Made by a program: the position numbers and the translations under genes. A stretch of 64,000 bases of DNA, taken from the NCBI RefSeq assembly GCF_009856355.1, contig NZ_WMEW01000001.1:767138-831137 (forward strand). Reading direction: 5' to 3'. A model generated the notes under the pieces. The model was not told where the DNA came from. It was given only the letters and a program-made list of their open reading frames with translations, and did not search any database. The DNA comes from Halobacillus litoralis. GTDB lineage: Bacteria > Bacillota > Bacilli > Bacillales > Halobacillaceae. Below, piece by piece: positions 1 to 8,221 of the stretch (its first letter is position 1; each line of letters starts with the position of its first letter).

Positions 1-1800
1 ATACAAGTGAATCGGATATACATCCGCGCTCGCCTTATAAAGTTCCTTGACGCTGGATAGAGCAACCATCAGCGTTCCATTTACGACTTCTGTATTCTGA
101 TCCAGCTTTACCTGCTCTCCATTTGCTGCGGCACGGGCACTTTCTTTATAAAGGACGGCCGTGTCAGCAGCTTCTGCATTCTCCTCGGTCAGCTGGTCTT
201 CAAAGAAATCAAAAATCGGTTCTAGAACAGCGGCATACGAGTAGGAATGATCTCCGTTTTCCACTGTCATGTAACGGGCATTCTCAAGCTTTGGCATGAC
301 GGAGGAAACGATGGATCCAGGCGATTCTCCACTTCCAATCTGCACCTTGAAAGAGGTGGTCGTATCTGCGGTCCCCTGGACAATGAGCGCGGGCAGGTCC
401 TTCACAGCACTCAAGTCATAGTCCGTTCCCTCAATGTTCACCATCGTCCCTCCTTCGGGAGCACGATCCGTAATCTTCGGAGCTGTCGCCGCCATCGCCT
501 GGAAACGATCAGGGAAGCGGGCCGCAATTTCCAGCGTGCCGCGTCCACCCAGGGAGTTCCCGGTTATGAATAGATGATCATCCGGGACAGGGAACTGCTG
601 CAAGGCTTCCGCCAATGACCGCTCTACGGAATAAAGCGCCTGCTTCTCGCGCCAAACCGGGTTCTGCGTCCAACCATTCGGAGACAGAAGGATATAATTG
701 TACTCTTCAGCATAGGTCTCTACAGGAATGCCCTCTTTCATCAGACGGTAGGTCGGGGTATGCTCATTCCCTGTTCCACCATGCAGCATAAACGTCAGCC
801 GTGTCTTTTCCGGATCATACGTAGAGGGCACGTAGAGGGAAAAAGGCACGATACGGTCAGCTTTCACATGGACAGGATCTCCATCTTCATCCTTGAAGGA
901 AGCATCGGAAGCAACATGAAACGACTGCCACAGCCAGCCGGTTTGACGCTCCCCATCTTCAACATCTTTCATATAATCCGCCCATGTGTATGTCTCATCC
1001 TCCCCGCCCTGCCATATGTTGGACGGCTTCGGAACGACAACATCACTTACCTCGACATCCGGGCGGTCTACAGAAGCGGTTACGTCTGCCACACCTTCAG
1101 ATTGGACAGTTAGATAACCTTGTTCCTCAAAGGAGGTTTTGCCCATCCATTCCATTAAAGATGCAAGAGGAACATATACCCCCTCTTCCTTCTGTTCGAT
1201 TGAACCGGATGAGAGTGTGAAGGATTTTCCAGTTAAGCCAGCCTCCTCATTCAGCTCATCCGGCTTAACTGCGCCTTTGTTCCTGCCACCTTCCACCGGC
1301 TGAAACTCACGGTAATCATAGGTGCCCTCTGCTTCAGACAGATCAATCGAAAGGTCCCACACCTTTTTCGTATACTGTATCGTCGTAGAACGTTCACCAA
1401 TGCCGGAGGTTAACAGCTTGTCAAAAGCGGTGTGCCGGACTCGGAGCGTATCCTCCTCCATCGTGTAATCGAAATACGGGTCGTACATTTTCTTCATATC
1501 CTCGATGTGAACCATGAGAGCGTCATCTTCCCCGAAATAATAGCGATGTTCCAATTCGTACGAAGTTAAAGGATCATAGCCTTCCACTTTTACGGTCGGA
1601 TCAAACGGTGAGAAAAAATCAAAAAAGGCCGTACTCCTATCTCCCCCATCCGTACGGAAAAACCATGTAGAACGGTCACTGGAAAAATCGACGTACGAGT
1701 GTTCCGGAAGTTCTTCCGCCTGTGTTTTCGTATGTACAGCCAGATCAGCCAGTCCAAAAAGGACCATCGTCACCAGCATATGCTTCATCAAATACTTCAC
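1..1800 (-). CDS. Secreted alpha/beta-hydrolase (esterase) with stalk-like domains, truncated by the window edge
   Basis: The gene runs off the left edge, leaving about 600 N-terminal residues. The start is a GTG at 1800, chosen because AGGAGG lies 6 nt upstream. A signal peptide (KYLMKHMLVTMVLFGL) is followed by a beta-rich region. Around residues 200-225 there is a segment (VYVPLASLMEWMG) resembling the copper amine oxidase N-terminal-like domain, a common Firmicute stalk domain. A hydrolase domain follows, with an oxyanion-type LHGG motif near 770-785, nucleophile motif GNSLGG (encoded at 541-570) and a candidate catalytic His in NGDHSYA. The last visible residues (VNGTLMVALSSV) look like a second stalk domain. 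It resembles PHB-depolymerase/feruloyl-esterase type enzymes. The substrate is unknown. The perfect Fur box upstream suggests a role under iron limitation, perhaps on ferric-siderophore esters; that is inference. Confidence 0.8.
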   Translation of the reverse strand, partial: MKYLMKHMLVTMVLFGLADLAVHTKTQAEELPEHSYVDFSSDRSTWFFRTDGGDRSTAFFDFFSPFDPTVKVEGYDPLTSYELEHRYYFGEDDALMVHIEDMKKMYDPYFDYTMEEDTLRVRHTAFDKLLTSGIGERSTTIQYTKKVWDLSIDLSEAEGTYDYREFQPVEGGRNKGAVKPDELNEEAGLTGKSFTLSSGSIEQKEEGVYVPLASLMEWMGKTSFEEQGYLTVQSEGVADVTASVDRPDVEVSDVVVPKPSNIWQGGEDETYTWADYMKDVEDGERQTGWLWQSFHVASDASFKDEDGDPVHVKADRIVPFSLYVPSTYDPEKTRLTFMLHGGTGNEHTPTYRLMKEGIPVETYAEEYNYILLSPNGWTQNPVWREKQALYSVERSLAEALQQFPVPDDHLFITGNSLGGRGTLEIAARFPDRFQAMAATAPKITDRAPEGGTMVNIEGTDYDLSAVKDLPALIVQGTADTTTSFKVQIGSGESPGSIVSSVMPKLENARYMTVENGDHSYSYAAVLEPIFDFFEDQLTEENAEAADTAVLYKESARAAANGEQVKLDQNTEVVNGTLMVALSSVKELYKASADVYPIHLY

Positions 1801-1823
1801 TGTTATCCTCCTCATAATGATTA

Positions 1824-1838
1824 TGATAATCATTATCA
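1824..1838 (-). promoter_or_regulatory. Fur box in the promoter of the secreted esterase
   Basis: TGATAATCATTATCA is a perfect 7-1-7 inverted repeat matching the B. subtilis Fur consensus. The longer 19-mer at 1819-1837 matches the classical Fur box at 18 of 19 positions. On the minus strand a TTGAAA -35 and a GATAAT -10, 17 nt apart, place the -10 inside the box. Iron-loaded Fur should therefore block RNA polymerase. Confidence 0.9.
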
Positions 1839-1886
1839 TCTATAAATCAAAGACTTTCAATAGGTTTCAGTCTCTTTGTCACACAA

Positions 1887-1916
1887 AAAAGTTCCTCTTT
1901 ATAAAGAGGAACTTTT
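1887..1916 (-). terminator. Terminator of the MetE-like gene
   Basis: A 30-bp perfect palindrome (AAAAGTTCCTCTTT and its complement) just after the stop codon at 1925, followed on the minus strand by T residues. Confidence 0.85.
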
Positions 1917-1924
1917 GGATTCCG

Positions 1925-3031
1925 TTATTTCCAGACGTCTGAAGCAATCTCGAGGACATGGTGGATTTTCGCCCACTGCTCTTCTTCTGTCAGCAGATTC
2001 CCTTCCTCTGTGGAAGCGAACCCGCACTGCGGACTGAGACAGAGCTGATTCATCGGGACGTAATCCGACGCTTCCAAAATCCTCGATTTTATATGATCCG
2101 GATGCTCAAGCTCCGGAAATTTTGAAGTGACCAGACCAAGCACAATTGTTAAGTCCGGACGGTTGACGTGACGAAGCGGTTCAAATCCTCCGGAACGCTG
2201 ATCATCAAATTCCAGAAACAGACCATCAACGTCAAGGCCTCCAAAAATGGTTTCCGACACCGATTCGTAGCTTCCGGTCGACATGAATGTCGAACGGAAA
2301 TTACCTCGACAGATATGCATCGTAATCAAAAGGTCATCCGGGCGCCCGGCGATGGATTCATTGATAGCACGTGCGCATAGTTCCACTGCTTTTTGAGGGT
2401 CCCGCCCCTGCTTCTTAACAGCTGCTCTTCCTTCCTCTGAGAAAAAGGAAGCCCATGAAGTATCATCGAGCTGCAGATAACGGCATCCTTCCTTATAAAT
2501 CCGGGTGATAAATGCTTGATAAGCCTGAACGAGATCCGTAAGCAGCTCCTCATCACTTTCATACAGCCCCTCTGCCACCTCGGAGCGGAACAGCAGCATA
2601 TTCGGACTCGGAATCGTAAGCTTCGCTGCGGCTTCTCCTGCTGCTTTTTTCAAAAAGCGGAAGTGATCGATCATATCGTGCTCACTGAAACCGACGCGCC
2701 CTGTCACTTTGATCCCGCGGGGCTTCGTTTCTACTCCATTGAACGGCAGGCCCTGTTCCTTATCATATCCCTCTACCCCATCAAGCCCCTCGAGAAAGTC
2801 AAAGTGCCACCAGCTGCGCCGGAATTCCCCGTCTGTAACGGCCGGGAGTCCGGCCTCCTGCTGCTTTTTCACTAGCTTGAGAATCTCTTCATCTTCCACC
2901 TTCTTCAAGTCCTCTGCTGACATTTCCCCTTTCGCTTTCTGCAGACGTGCGTCCTTTAAACGCTCCGGTCTTAGAAAACTTCCAACGTGGTCGCCTCTAA
3001 ATGGAGCTCTTGTTTGAGATGATACCGTCAT
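1925..3031 (-). CDS. MetE-like (cobalamin-independent) methyltransferase, YxjG/YxjH family
   Basis: A 368-residue protein similar to the C-terminal catalytic domain of cobalamin-independent methionine synthase, of the size of B. subtilis YxjG and YxjH. Members transfer a methyl group to homocysteine or related thiols. All four zinc ligands known from MetE are visible: His and Cys in HICRGN, Glu in LFLEFDD and Cys in SPQCGF. The ATG at 3031 is preferred over one at 3061 because AAGGAAAGG precedes it and the upstream codons run into the riboswitch terminator. The gene follows a SAM riboswitch, so it should be induced when S-adenosylmethionine is low. I cannot tell which of the two B. subtilis paralogues is closer. 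Confidence 0.92.
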   Translation of the reverse strand: MTVSSQTRAPFRGDHVGSFLRPERLKDARLQKAKGEMSAEDLKKVEDEEILKLVKKQQEAGLPAVTDGEFRRSWWHFDFLEGLDGVEGYDKEQGLPFNGVETKPRGIKVTGRVGFSEHDMIDHFRFLKKAAGEAAAKLTIPSPNMLLFRSEVAEGLYESDEELLTDLVQAYQAFITRIYKEGCRYLQLDDTSWASFFSEEGRAAVKKQGRDPQKAVELCARAINESIAGRPDDLLITMHICRGNFRSTFMSTGSYESVSETIFGGLDVDGLFLEFDDQRSGGFEPLRHVNRPDLTIVLGLVTSKFPELEHPDHIKSRILEASDYVPMNQLCLSPQCGFASTEEGNLLTEEEQWAKIHHVLEIASDVWK

Positions 3032-3061
3032 ACGAATCAACCTTTCCTTATGGATCTGCAT

Positions 3062-3094
3062 AAAAAAGCCCTTCTTCCATGACGAAGAAGGGCT
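3062..3094 (-). terminator. Riboswitch-controlled terminator
   Basis: The stem AGCCCTTCTTC/GAAGAAGGGCT followed by TTTTTT on the minus strand lies between the S-box aptamer and the methyltransferase start. It is the expression platform of the riboswitch. Confidence 0.93.
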
Positions 3095-3117
3095 GATTCA
3101 CACGTGTGCATACTCTT

Positions 3118-3218
3118 CTCATCTGCAAGCGTCCCGCTATCTGGAATTAGCACAGTACTTTCAGGGAAGTCTGCTGCTAAGGCTTCAAAGGGCCAGTCCC
3201 TCCACCTTTCTGGATAAG
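3118..3218 (-). promoter_or_regulatory. SAM-I riboswitch (S-box) aptamer
   Basis: The minus strand carries the conserved S-box blocks in order: CTTATCCAGA, GGTGGAGGGACTGGCCC, TGAAGCC, GTGCTAATTCC and closing GATGAG. P1 pairs CTTATC (3213-3218) with GATGAG (3118-3123). SAM binding frees the terminator strand downstream and stops transcription of the MetE-like gene. Confidence 0.96.
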
Positions 3219-3288
3219 AAATATAGAGTTGTTACCTTGTACTATACAAGAAAATGGAAACATCAGACAACCCTTTCCCTCCTCTATC

Positions 3289-3867
3289 CTAGAAAAGAAT
3301 AGCTGAAGCCGCGTAGATGAGTAAAGCGGCCATCACGACCCGGAAAATCCGGTCATAGCGGTGCCAGACATTTTTTAACAAAGAGCCAAACATCGACCAA
3401 AGCAGCAGTGCTGTCCACCCCAGGACAATCGTGACGGCAGTATAGAAGATCATTATGGATACAGACTGCGCAGCCGGCATAATGAAGACACTCATCACCG
3501 TCAGGAAGAACAGAATGCTTTTCACATTAATCAATTGAAAAAGAAGTCCTGTATAGAAGGAGGACTCCAGCTCTGACGCTTGACTGCTGCCGGCTTTAGG
3601 AAATCCGATCTTCCAGGCTAAATAGACAAGATAGAGGGCGCCGGCCGCCTTGAAGTACGGCTCAATGACTGGAATCCACTGATAGAGACCAGCGGTAAAC
3701 AACCCGCTGACAATCCCAAGCAGCGCAAAACCTGTTAAGATCCCACTATTAAACTTCCAGGCTCCTTTAAACCCGTATCGACGTGCCTCATTCATCATCA
3801 ATAAATTACTCGGTCCGGGCGTCACCGATGTAATGATGATATAAGATAAAAAGGCAGCTATATTCAT
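3289..3867 (-). CDS. LysE/RhtB-family amino acid exporter
   Basis: A 192-residue, six-helix membrane protein. The N-terminus carries the family signature SVTPGPSNLLMMNEARRYG after the first helix. LysE/RhtB proteins export amino acids such as threonine, homoserine or lysine; the substrate here cannot be read. The ATG at 3867 has AAGGAGTG 7-8 nt upstream. A longer in-frame extension toward 4452 is rejected because it lies under the divergent LysR gene and has no family similarity. The gene is divergent from the LysR regulator with about 117 bp between starts, the usual arrangement of an exporter and its activator. Confidence 0.9.
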   Translation of the reverse strand: MNIAAFLSYIIITSVTPGPSNLLMMNEARRYGFKGAWKFNSGILTGFALLGIVSGLFTAGLYQWIPVIEPYFKAAGALYLVYLAWKIGFPKAGSSQASELESSFYTGLLFQLINVKSILFFLTVMSVFIMPAAQSVSIMIFYTAVTIVLGWTALLLWSMFGSLLKNVWHRYDRIFRVVMAALLIYAASAILF

Positions 3868-3984
3868 AAACTCACTCCTTGATTTACGTGCAGATGATTC
3901 TATTGTAGAGTGAGAATAGTTATAAATAAAATTGAAATAAAAAAATCCACGATCATTTTTTTCGATAACAGGAAGGAGTCTGTC

Positions 3985-4866
3985 ATGGAAATCAGGCATC
4001 TCGTCACTTTTCAAGCGATATTGGAAACAGGCAGTTATACCGGAGCCGCCGTGAACCTCGGCTATACACAATCCACTCTTACCGCACACATCCAGGCACT
4101 CGAAAGCGAAATCGGGGGTCCGTTGTTCACGTACGTTGAACGGAAGCTTCAGCTGACTCCGCTGGGCCGGGAGCTGATCCCACTTGCCGAAGACCTGCTC
4201 TCCACCCGTGATCAAATCCGGAATATGAAGCACAGCAAAAAGATGAGCGGCACCTTGACCATAGCGGCCCCGGAATCGCTGACCATCTCCATGCTCGGTC
4301 CCATCCTTCAGGACTACTCGCTCCAGTACCCGGAGGTGAATCTCGTCGTCACCAACGGTACATGCGGCGAAAACCAGAGTGATGTTCTCAGTGGCCGCGT
4401 AGATGTTGCTTTCATGATTTACCCGGATTTCCAGCAGGAGAAATGCCTCCATTATTCTTTAGGGCTGGAGGACATTGTGCTTGTCACCCATCCCGACGGC
4501 CCCGATCAATTTGGGGAGATCAAGCAGAGGAAGCCCGTTTACCTAACTAATGAGAAAGGGTGCAGCTACCGGATGATCTTTGAGAAACACCTGATGAAAC
4601 AGGATCTGGAGTTTCCCACGATGGAATTATGGAGCATTGAAGCCATCAAACAGATGGTGATGAGCGGCCTCGGCTTTGCAGCTCTTCCCAGACGGACGGT
4701 ACAACAGGAAATCGAAACCGGCCGGTTGAAAAAAGTTGCCCATGAGGAATCCTTTTCTCCTTTGTATTCCCATATGCTGATTCGAAACAAGAAATGGCTG
4801 TCTCCAGTCGTCGAAGCCTTTTTGAACACTGTTCAGTCGAAGGTTCCTGAGATTGAAGAAATGTGA
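3985..4866 (+). CDS. LysR-family transcriptional regulator
   Basis: A 293-residue LysR-type regulator. An N-terminal winged helix-turn-helix (residues 1-60, MEIRHLVTFQAI and NLGYTQSTLTAHIQALE) is followed by a periplasmic-binding-protein-like effector domain from about residue 90. The ATG at 3985 is chosen for GGAAGGAG 6 nt upstream; the in-frame codons upstream to 3910 are not family-like. Divergent transcription from the LysE-type exporter suggests it controls that gene. The inducer is unknown. Confidence 0.92.
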   Translation: MEIRHLVTFQAILETGSYTGAAVNLGYTQSTLTAHIQALESEIGGPLFTYVERKLQLTPLGRELIPLAEDLLSTRDQIRNMKHSKKMSGTLTIAAPESLTISMLGPILQDYSLQYPEVNLVVTNGTCGENQSDVLSGRVDVAFMIYPDFQQEKCLHYSLGLEDIVLVTHPDGPDQFGEIKQRKPVYLTNEKGCSYRMIFEKHLMKQDLEFPTMELWSIEAIKQMVMSGLGFAALPRRTVQQEIETGRLKKVAHEESFSPLYSHMLIRNKKWLSPVVEAFLNTVQSKVPEIEEM

Positions 4867-4926
4867 GGATTTTTTCTCCATATAGAAAATAAGACTTGAA
4901 GGTGGTGGAAGCGAGGTGAATATAAA

Positions 4927-5409
4927 ATGAAGTCAGCCAGAAGGTTGGTTATGTTTGTCGGTATGGTTTTTTTACTCATAGCAATCACGAGTTACAGCAG
5001 TAATGATTCGACAGATCAATATCGAAATTATTTTTCACTCAGGGGTGAAGGTAAGCAATGGGTAGTTAAACACTATCAATTAGAATTTTCACCAGAATCC
5101 ATAAAAGCTGGAAATGGAAACATAGTTATGAAAGGCCGGTCAGAATACTCTACCGACTCTTATCATTTTCACGTATATGCATTATATGGTGATGAAAAGA
5201 AGGTCATCCAAAGTCATTCAGTAAACAGCCATGAAGATTTAGATATCACTCACATACCAACTGGAACTATTGAAAGCTCGGATGGTATATCGCTTCCACC
5301 TGATCAAATCAAAAAAATATATATGACCATCGAGTGGTATGATATGGAATCAGAGCAATGGTTGGATGAAAGAATAGACTTATTTAATAAAGATACGTCG
5401 TTCAACTAG
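4927..5409 (+). CDS. Secreted or membrane-anchored protein of unknown function
   Basis: A 160-residue protein with an N-terminal hydrophobic segment (residues 5-24) and no lipobox Cys, so an uncleaved anchor or a signal peptide. The remainder is hydrophilic and beta-rich (YHFHVYALYGD, MTIEWYDMESEQW), like small extracytoplasmic domains. RBS GAGGTGA lies 7 nt before the ATG. It is followed by a strong terminator at 5474. I do not recognise the family. It may be co-transcribed with the LysR gene, 60 bp upstream. Confidence 0.7.
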   Translation: MKSARRLVMFVGMVFLLIAITSYSSNDSTDQYRNYFSLRGEGKQWVVKHYQLEFSPESIKAGNGNIVMKGRSEYSTDSYHFHVYALYGDEKKVIQSHSVNSHEDLDITHIPTGTIESSDGISLPPDQIKKIYMTIEWYDMESEQWLDERIDLFNKDTSFN

Positions 5410-5473
5410 GCAGTCACTCTGACAAAACTTCCGGACGTGTCATAACTTCCTCCGGTAACGATCAACCTAAAAA

Positions 5474-5505
5474 AAAGGAAACCGCAGGCGCGGTTTCCTT
5501 TTTTA
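5474..5505. terminator. Bidirectional terminator
   Basis: GGAAACCG...CGGTTTCC stem flanked by A-run and T-run, between the convergent 160-aa gene and the aldo-keto reductase. Confidence 0.9.
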
Positions 5506-5537
5506 TTTCCGAAAAGAACATCACGATTCCTTTTCGT

Positions 5538-6524
5538 TTATTCAGGCAGTGGTGCCTGAGGGGAAATGAAGCCGCGCTCCACGAGTTCCTGCCAGAATGC
5601 CTCTGGAATGTCGCGCTGAATCATATCAAGATCCTCTTTAATACGTTCCGGACGTGTGGACCCGGGAATGACGGATTTCACAGCCGGATGGGCGGTAGAA
5701 AACTGCAGGGCTGCCGCTTTCAAATGAACGCCATGCTTATCACCGATTTCCTTCAACTGATTCACACGGCCGATGATGTCAGCGCCCGCTTTTTCATAGT
5801 TAAAGTGATCCCCACCGAACAAGGCACCGGAGTTGTAAGGGCCGCCGACGACAATATCAATGCCTTTTTCCTCTGCTGTCTTCATCATACGCTCAAGCGC
5901 ACGATCGTGCTGAAGAAGGGTATACTGGATAGCTGACAGGTTGATATCCGGACGGTTTTCCTCAAGCTCCATCGCAATTTCAATCGGCTCGGTCGTATTC
6001 ACGCCAAGGCCCCAGCCTTTAATGATGCCCTTTTCACGCATCTCGGACAACACACGGAAAGCTCCTGTGCGCGCTTCTTCGAACTTGGAAATCCATTCGT
6101 CCCCGTGAAAGTCCGGTGATAAATCGTGCACGTAGACGATATCGAGGCGGTCTGTTTTCAGACGTTCCAGACTCTGTTCAATCGATTTTCTCGTTGCCTC
6201 TGCAGAATAATCTGTAATGACCTTGTTGTTACGTCCATGCGCAAACAAGCCATCTTTGTCTTCCTCCTCCTGGCTCATGTAGCGGCCGACTTTCGTACTT
6301 ATGACGTATTCATCCCGGTCATACTGGGACAAGACATCTCCAAGGCGGCTTTCCGCCAGACCCGCGCCGTAAAAAGGAGCCGTATCAAAATAACGGACGC
6401 CCTGATCCCAGGCAGTCTGAATCGTTTCCCGTGCTTCTTCCTCCGGGACATCGCGGAACATGTTGCCAAGAGGTGCTGTTCCAAGACCTACTCTATGTTT
6501 TAATGCGTTTTCCAACGTTTTCAT
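5538..6524 (-). CDS. Aldo/keto reductase
   Basis: A 328-residue NAD(P)H-dependent oxidoreductase with a TIM-barrel fold. The catalytic tetrad of the family is visible: Asp47 and Tyr52 in FDTAPFYGAG, Lys78 in STKVG and His133 in VYVHD. The sequence is closest in style to the D-threo-aldose 1-dehydrogenase / L-fucose dehydrogenase subgroup, but the substrate is not determined. AAAGGAGGAA precedes the ATG. It appears to be a single-gene unit with its own terminator at 5474. Confidence 0.92.
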   Translation of the reverse strand: MKTLENALKHRVGLGTAPLGNMFRDVPEEEARETIQTAWDQGVRYFDTAPFYGAGLAESRLGDVLSQYDRDEYVISTKVGRYMSQEEEDKDGLFAHGRNNKVITDYSAEATRKSIEQSLERLKTDRLDIVYVHDLSPDFHGDEWISKFEEARTGAFRVLSEMREKGIIKGWGLGVNTTEPIEIAMELEENRPDINLSAIQYTLLQHDRALERMMKTAEEKGIDIVVGGPYNSGALFGGDHFNYEKAGADIIGRVNQLKEIGDKHGVHLKAAALQFSTAHPAVKSVIPGSTRPERIKEDLDMIQRDIPEAFWQELVERGFISPQAPLPE

Positions 6525-6781
6525 AATGAAGATTCCTCCTTTAGAAGACTATATTTCTATATCCGTTCCTATCTTATTTCAAACGAACCTTCCCGAGCAA
6601 AGGTTTCCACTTGAGAAGGGGAAGTTATAGATAGAAAAAGGATGGTGGAATGGAGGAGAACAACGGGCCCCTCTCCATGGGAAGGGGTCCGAAGAAGGAA
6701 AGCGTAAAAAAGTAACGGACGTCAACCGGCCAGATGTCCCTGCACGAAAAAAGCTAAACGGAAGATTTTGTAACCAACGGC

Positions 6782-8077
6782 CTAACGCTTGTAATGATCC
6801 TTTACAAGTGTGTCTATTTTTATTTTTTCCAAGTAGTGCACCGGCGCCAGGAACGTCACGGTCACTACACCCGGATGGCGGCCGACATCAATCGATCCGG
6901 TGATCGTGGAGCGGTTCATCACTTCAGGCACATCGATCCCAAAGGCTCTGGCTGCCCGCTCCAAGCCATTCTCCGTAGCCGCATTCAAATCCGTTCCAGT
7001 TCCGATGAAAGAAACAGGGTAGGAATCCTCCAGCTGTTCCACCTGCCATTTTTCAGCGAGTTTCAAGGCCTGCTGTTTTTCTTTTTCTGAAAAAGGCTTG
7101 GCAAGGTAAGGCAGATCTTCCTCCACCGGAAGGAGCACCGGACCCTCCAGATTTACACCTTTCAACACATCGACCTTCAGGGTGACGATACCGGAAACAT
7201 CTGTTGTGTGGCCTGCGATTTCGCCGTTCCCCTGCATCGCATGCATATCGCCCACATACACACCTCCACCTTCCACTTTGACGGGGCAGATGATGACAGC
7301 CCCTTCGCGGACACGGTTGATGTCCATATGGCCATCCGTTCTCTCCTCTAGTTCATCAGCCGTTAAGCCGAAATCGTGCGGGGCATCAATTAAAAATTGT
7401 CCGAAGTCACCAGCGTTATGGGAATCCGGAATCGGACGGGATGGTGTGGTACCGAGCTGGCCCAGAAATGGACGCAGACGAGCCACGGCTCCGACGAGAT
7501 CATGGGGAGCGAATATTACAACCGGGTTTTGGATCGATTCCTCCGGCGTCTGCATGTAATGCTTGGCATCATGGGCGACTTTTTCAGCGGCTTCCCGGGG
7601 GAGGGTGAGCCCAAGTTCTTTCTGTTCATCAAAAGCCATCGTATACGCGTTCGTAAATACAAACGGTGTAACATCTTCACCACAGATCCGGCAGCGGATC
7701 GCCTGCTGGCCGATTCCTTCGATGTACGTGTCTGGATTTTTCGTGCCGCAGTTCGGGCATTTGCCATCGACGAAAGGGTCACCGGTAAACCTTCCTTTCA
7801 CCGGTTGATCGTTACCAGAGGCAGTAGCGGTAGAGGTTACTTCGATCGTCTGGATATGAATGACGACGGCATCCCCCGCCTCCGCCCCTTCGACATACAC
7901 AGGCTTTGTCACTTCATGGCCGCCCTTCAAGGCCGGCGTAATCATCGGCCCCCAGCACCCAGGGGTCGTATTGGCGATAATATGTCCCCCGTCCTTCACT
8001 TTATATTCCATAGCTTTACCTGGGTCCAGCACTCCGTCCGTAAAAGTATTCACATACACGGTCTGTTTCGCTTCCAC
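6782..8077 (-). CDS. Acetamidase/formamidase family protein with an inserted zinc-ribbon-like pair of CxxC motifs
   Basis: A 431-residue member of the FmdA_AmdA family, which hydrolyses formamide or acetamide to ammonia and the acid. Family blocks include ANTTPGCWGPMI, RLRPFLGQLGTTPSRP and GDMHAMQGNGEIAGH. Between residues 107 and 132 lie Cys107/Cys110 and Cys129/Cys132, a probable structural zinc site absent from the shortest Bacillus homologues. The start is the GTG at 8077 with AAAGGAGG 7 nt upstream; an ATG at 8164 gives a non-conserved hydrophobic extension. It lies alone, about 145 bp from mqo on the same strand. No transporter for amides or urea sits beside it. Confidence 0.87.
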   Translation of the reverse strand: MEAKQTVYVNTFTDGVLDPGKAMEYKVKDGGHIIANTTPGCWGPMITPALKGGHEVTKPVYVEGAEAGDAVVIHIQTIEVTSTATASGNDQPVKGRFTGDPFVDGKCPNCGTKNPDTYIEGIGQQAIRCRICGEDVTPFVFTNAYTMAFDEQKELGLTLPREAAEKVAHDAKHYMQTPEESIQNPVVIFAPHDLVGAVARLRPFLGQLGTTPSRPIPDSHNAGDFGQFLIDAPHDFGLTADELEERTDGHMDINRVREGAVIICPVKVEGGGVYVGDMHAMQGNGEIAGHTTDVSGIVTLKVDVLKGVNLEGPVLLPVEEDLPYLAKPFSEKEKQQALKLAEKWQVEQLEDSYPVSFIGTGTDLNAATENGLERAARAFGIDVPEVMNRSTITGSIDVGRHPGVVTVTFLAPVHYLEKIKIDTLVKDHYKR

Positions 8078-8221
8078 ATGATCTCCTCCTTTTTTAAAAT
8101 TGTAAAAGTATTCTGATATTTTTACAATAAAAGTGACTTTTCTACATACAAAAAAGCCCTCCATCCGACAAAGATGAAAGGCTTTCGATTTTCATTCAAC
8201 TGCTGAGGCGGTCACCTCTTC

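Noticed and set aside
3868..4452. In-frame N-terminal extension of the LysE-type exporter reaching 4452
   Set aside because: It lies antisense to the clear LysR gene, has no family similarity, and an internal ATG with a good RBS gives the normal exporter length.
7397..8116. Long plus-strand frame of 239 codons across the acetamidase gene
   Set aside because: Antisense shadow of a clear conserved gene; no RBS or recognisable domain.
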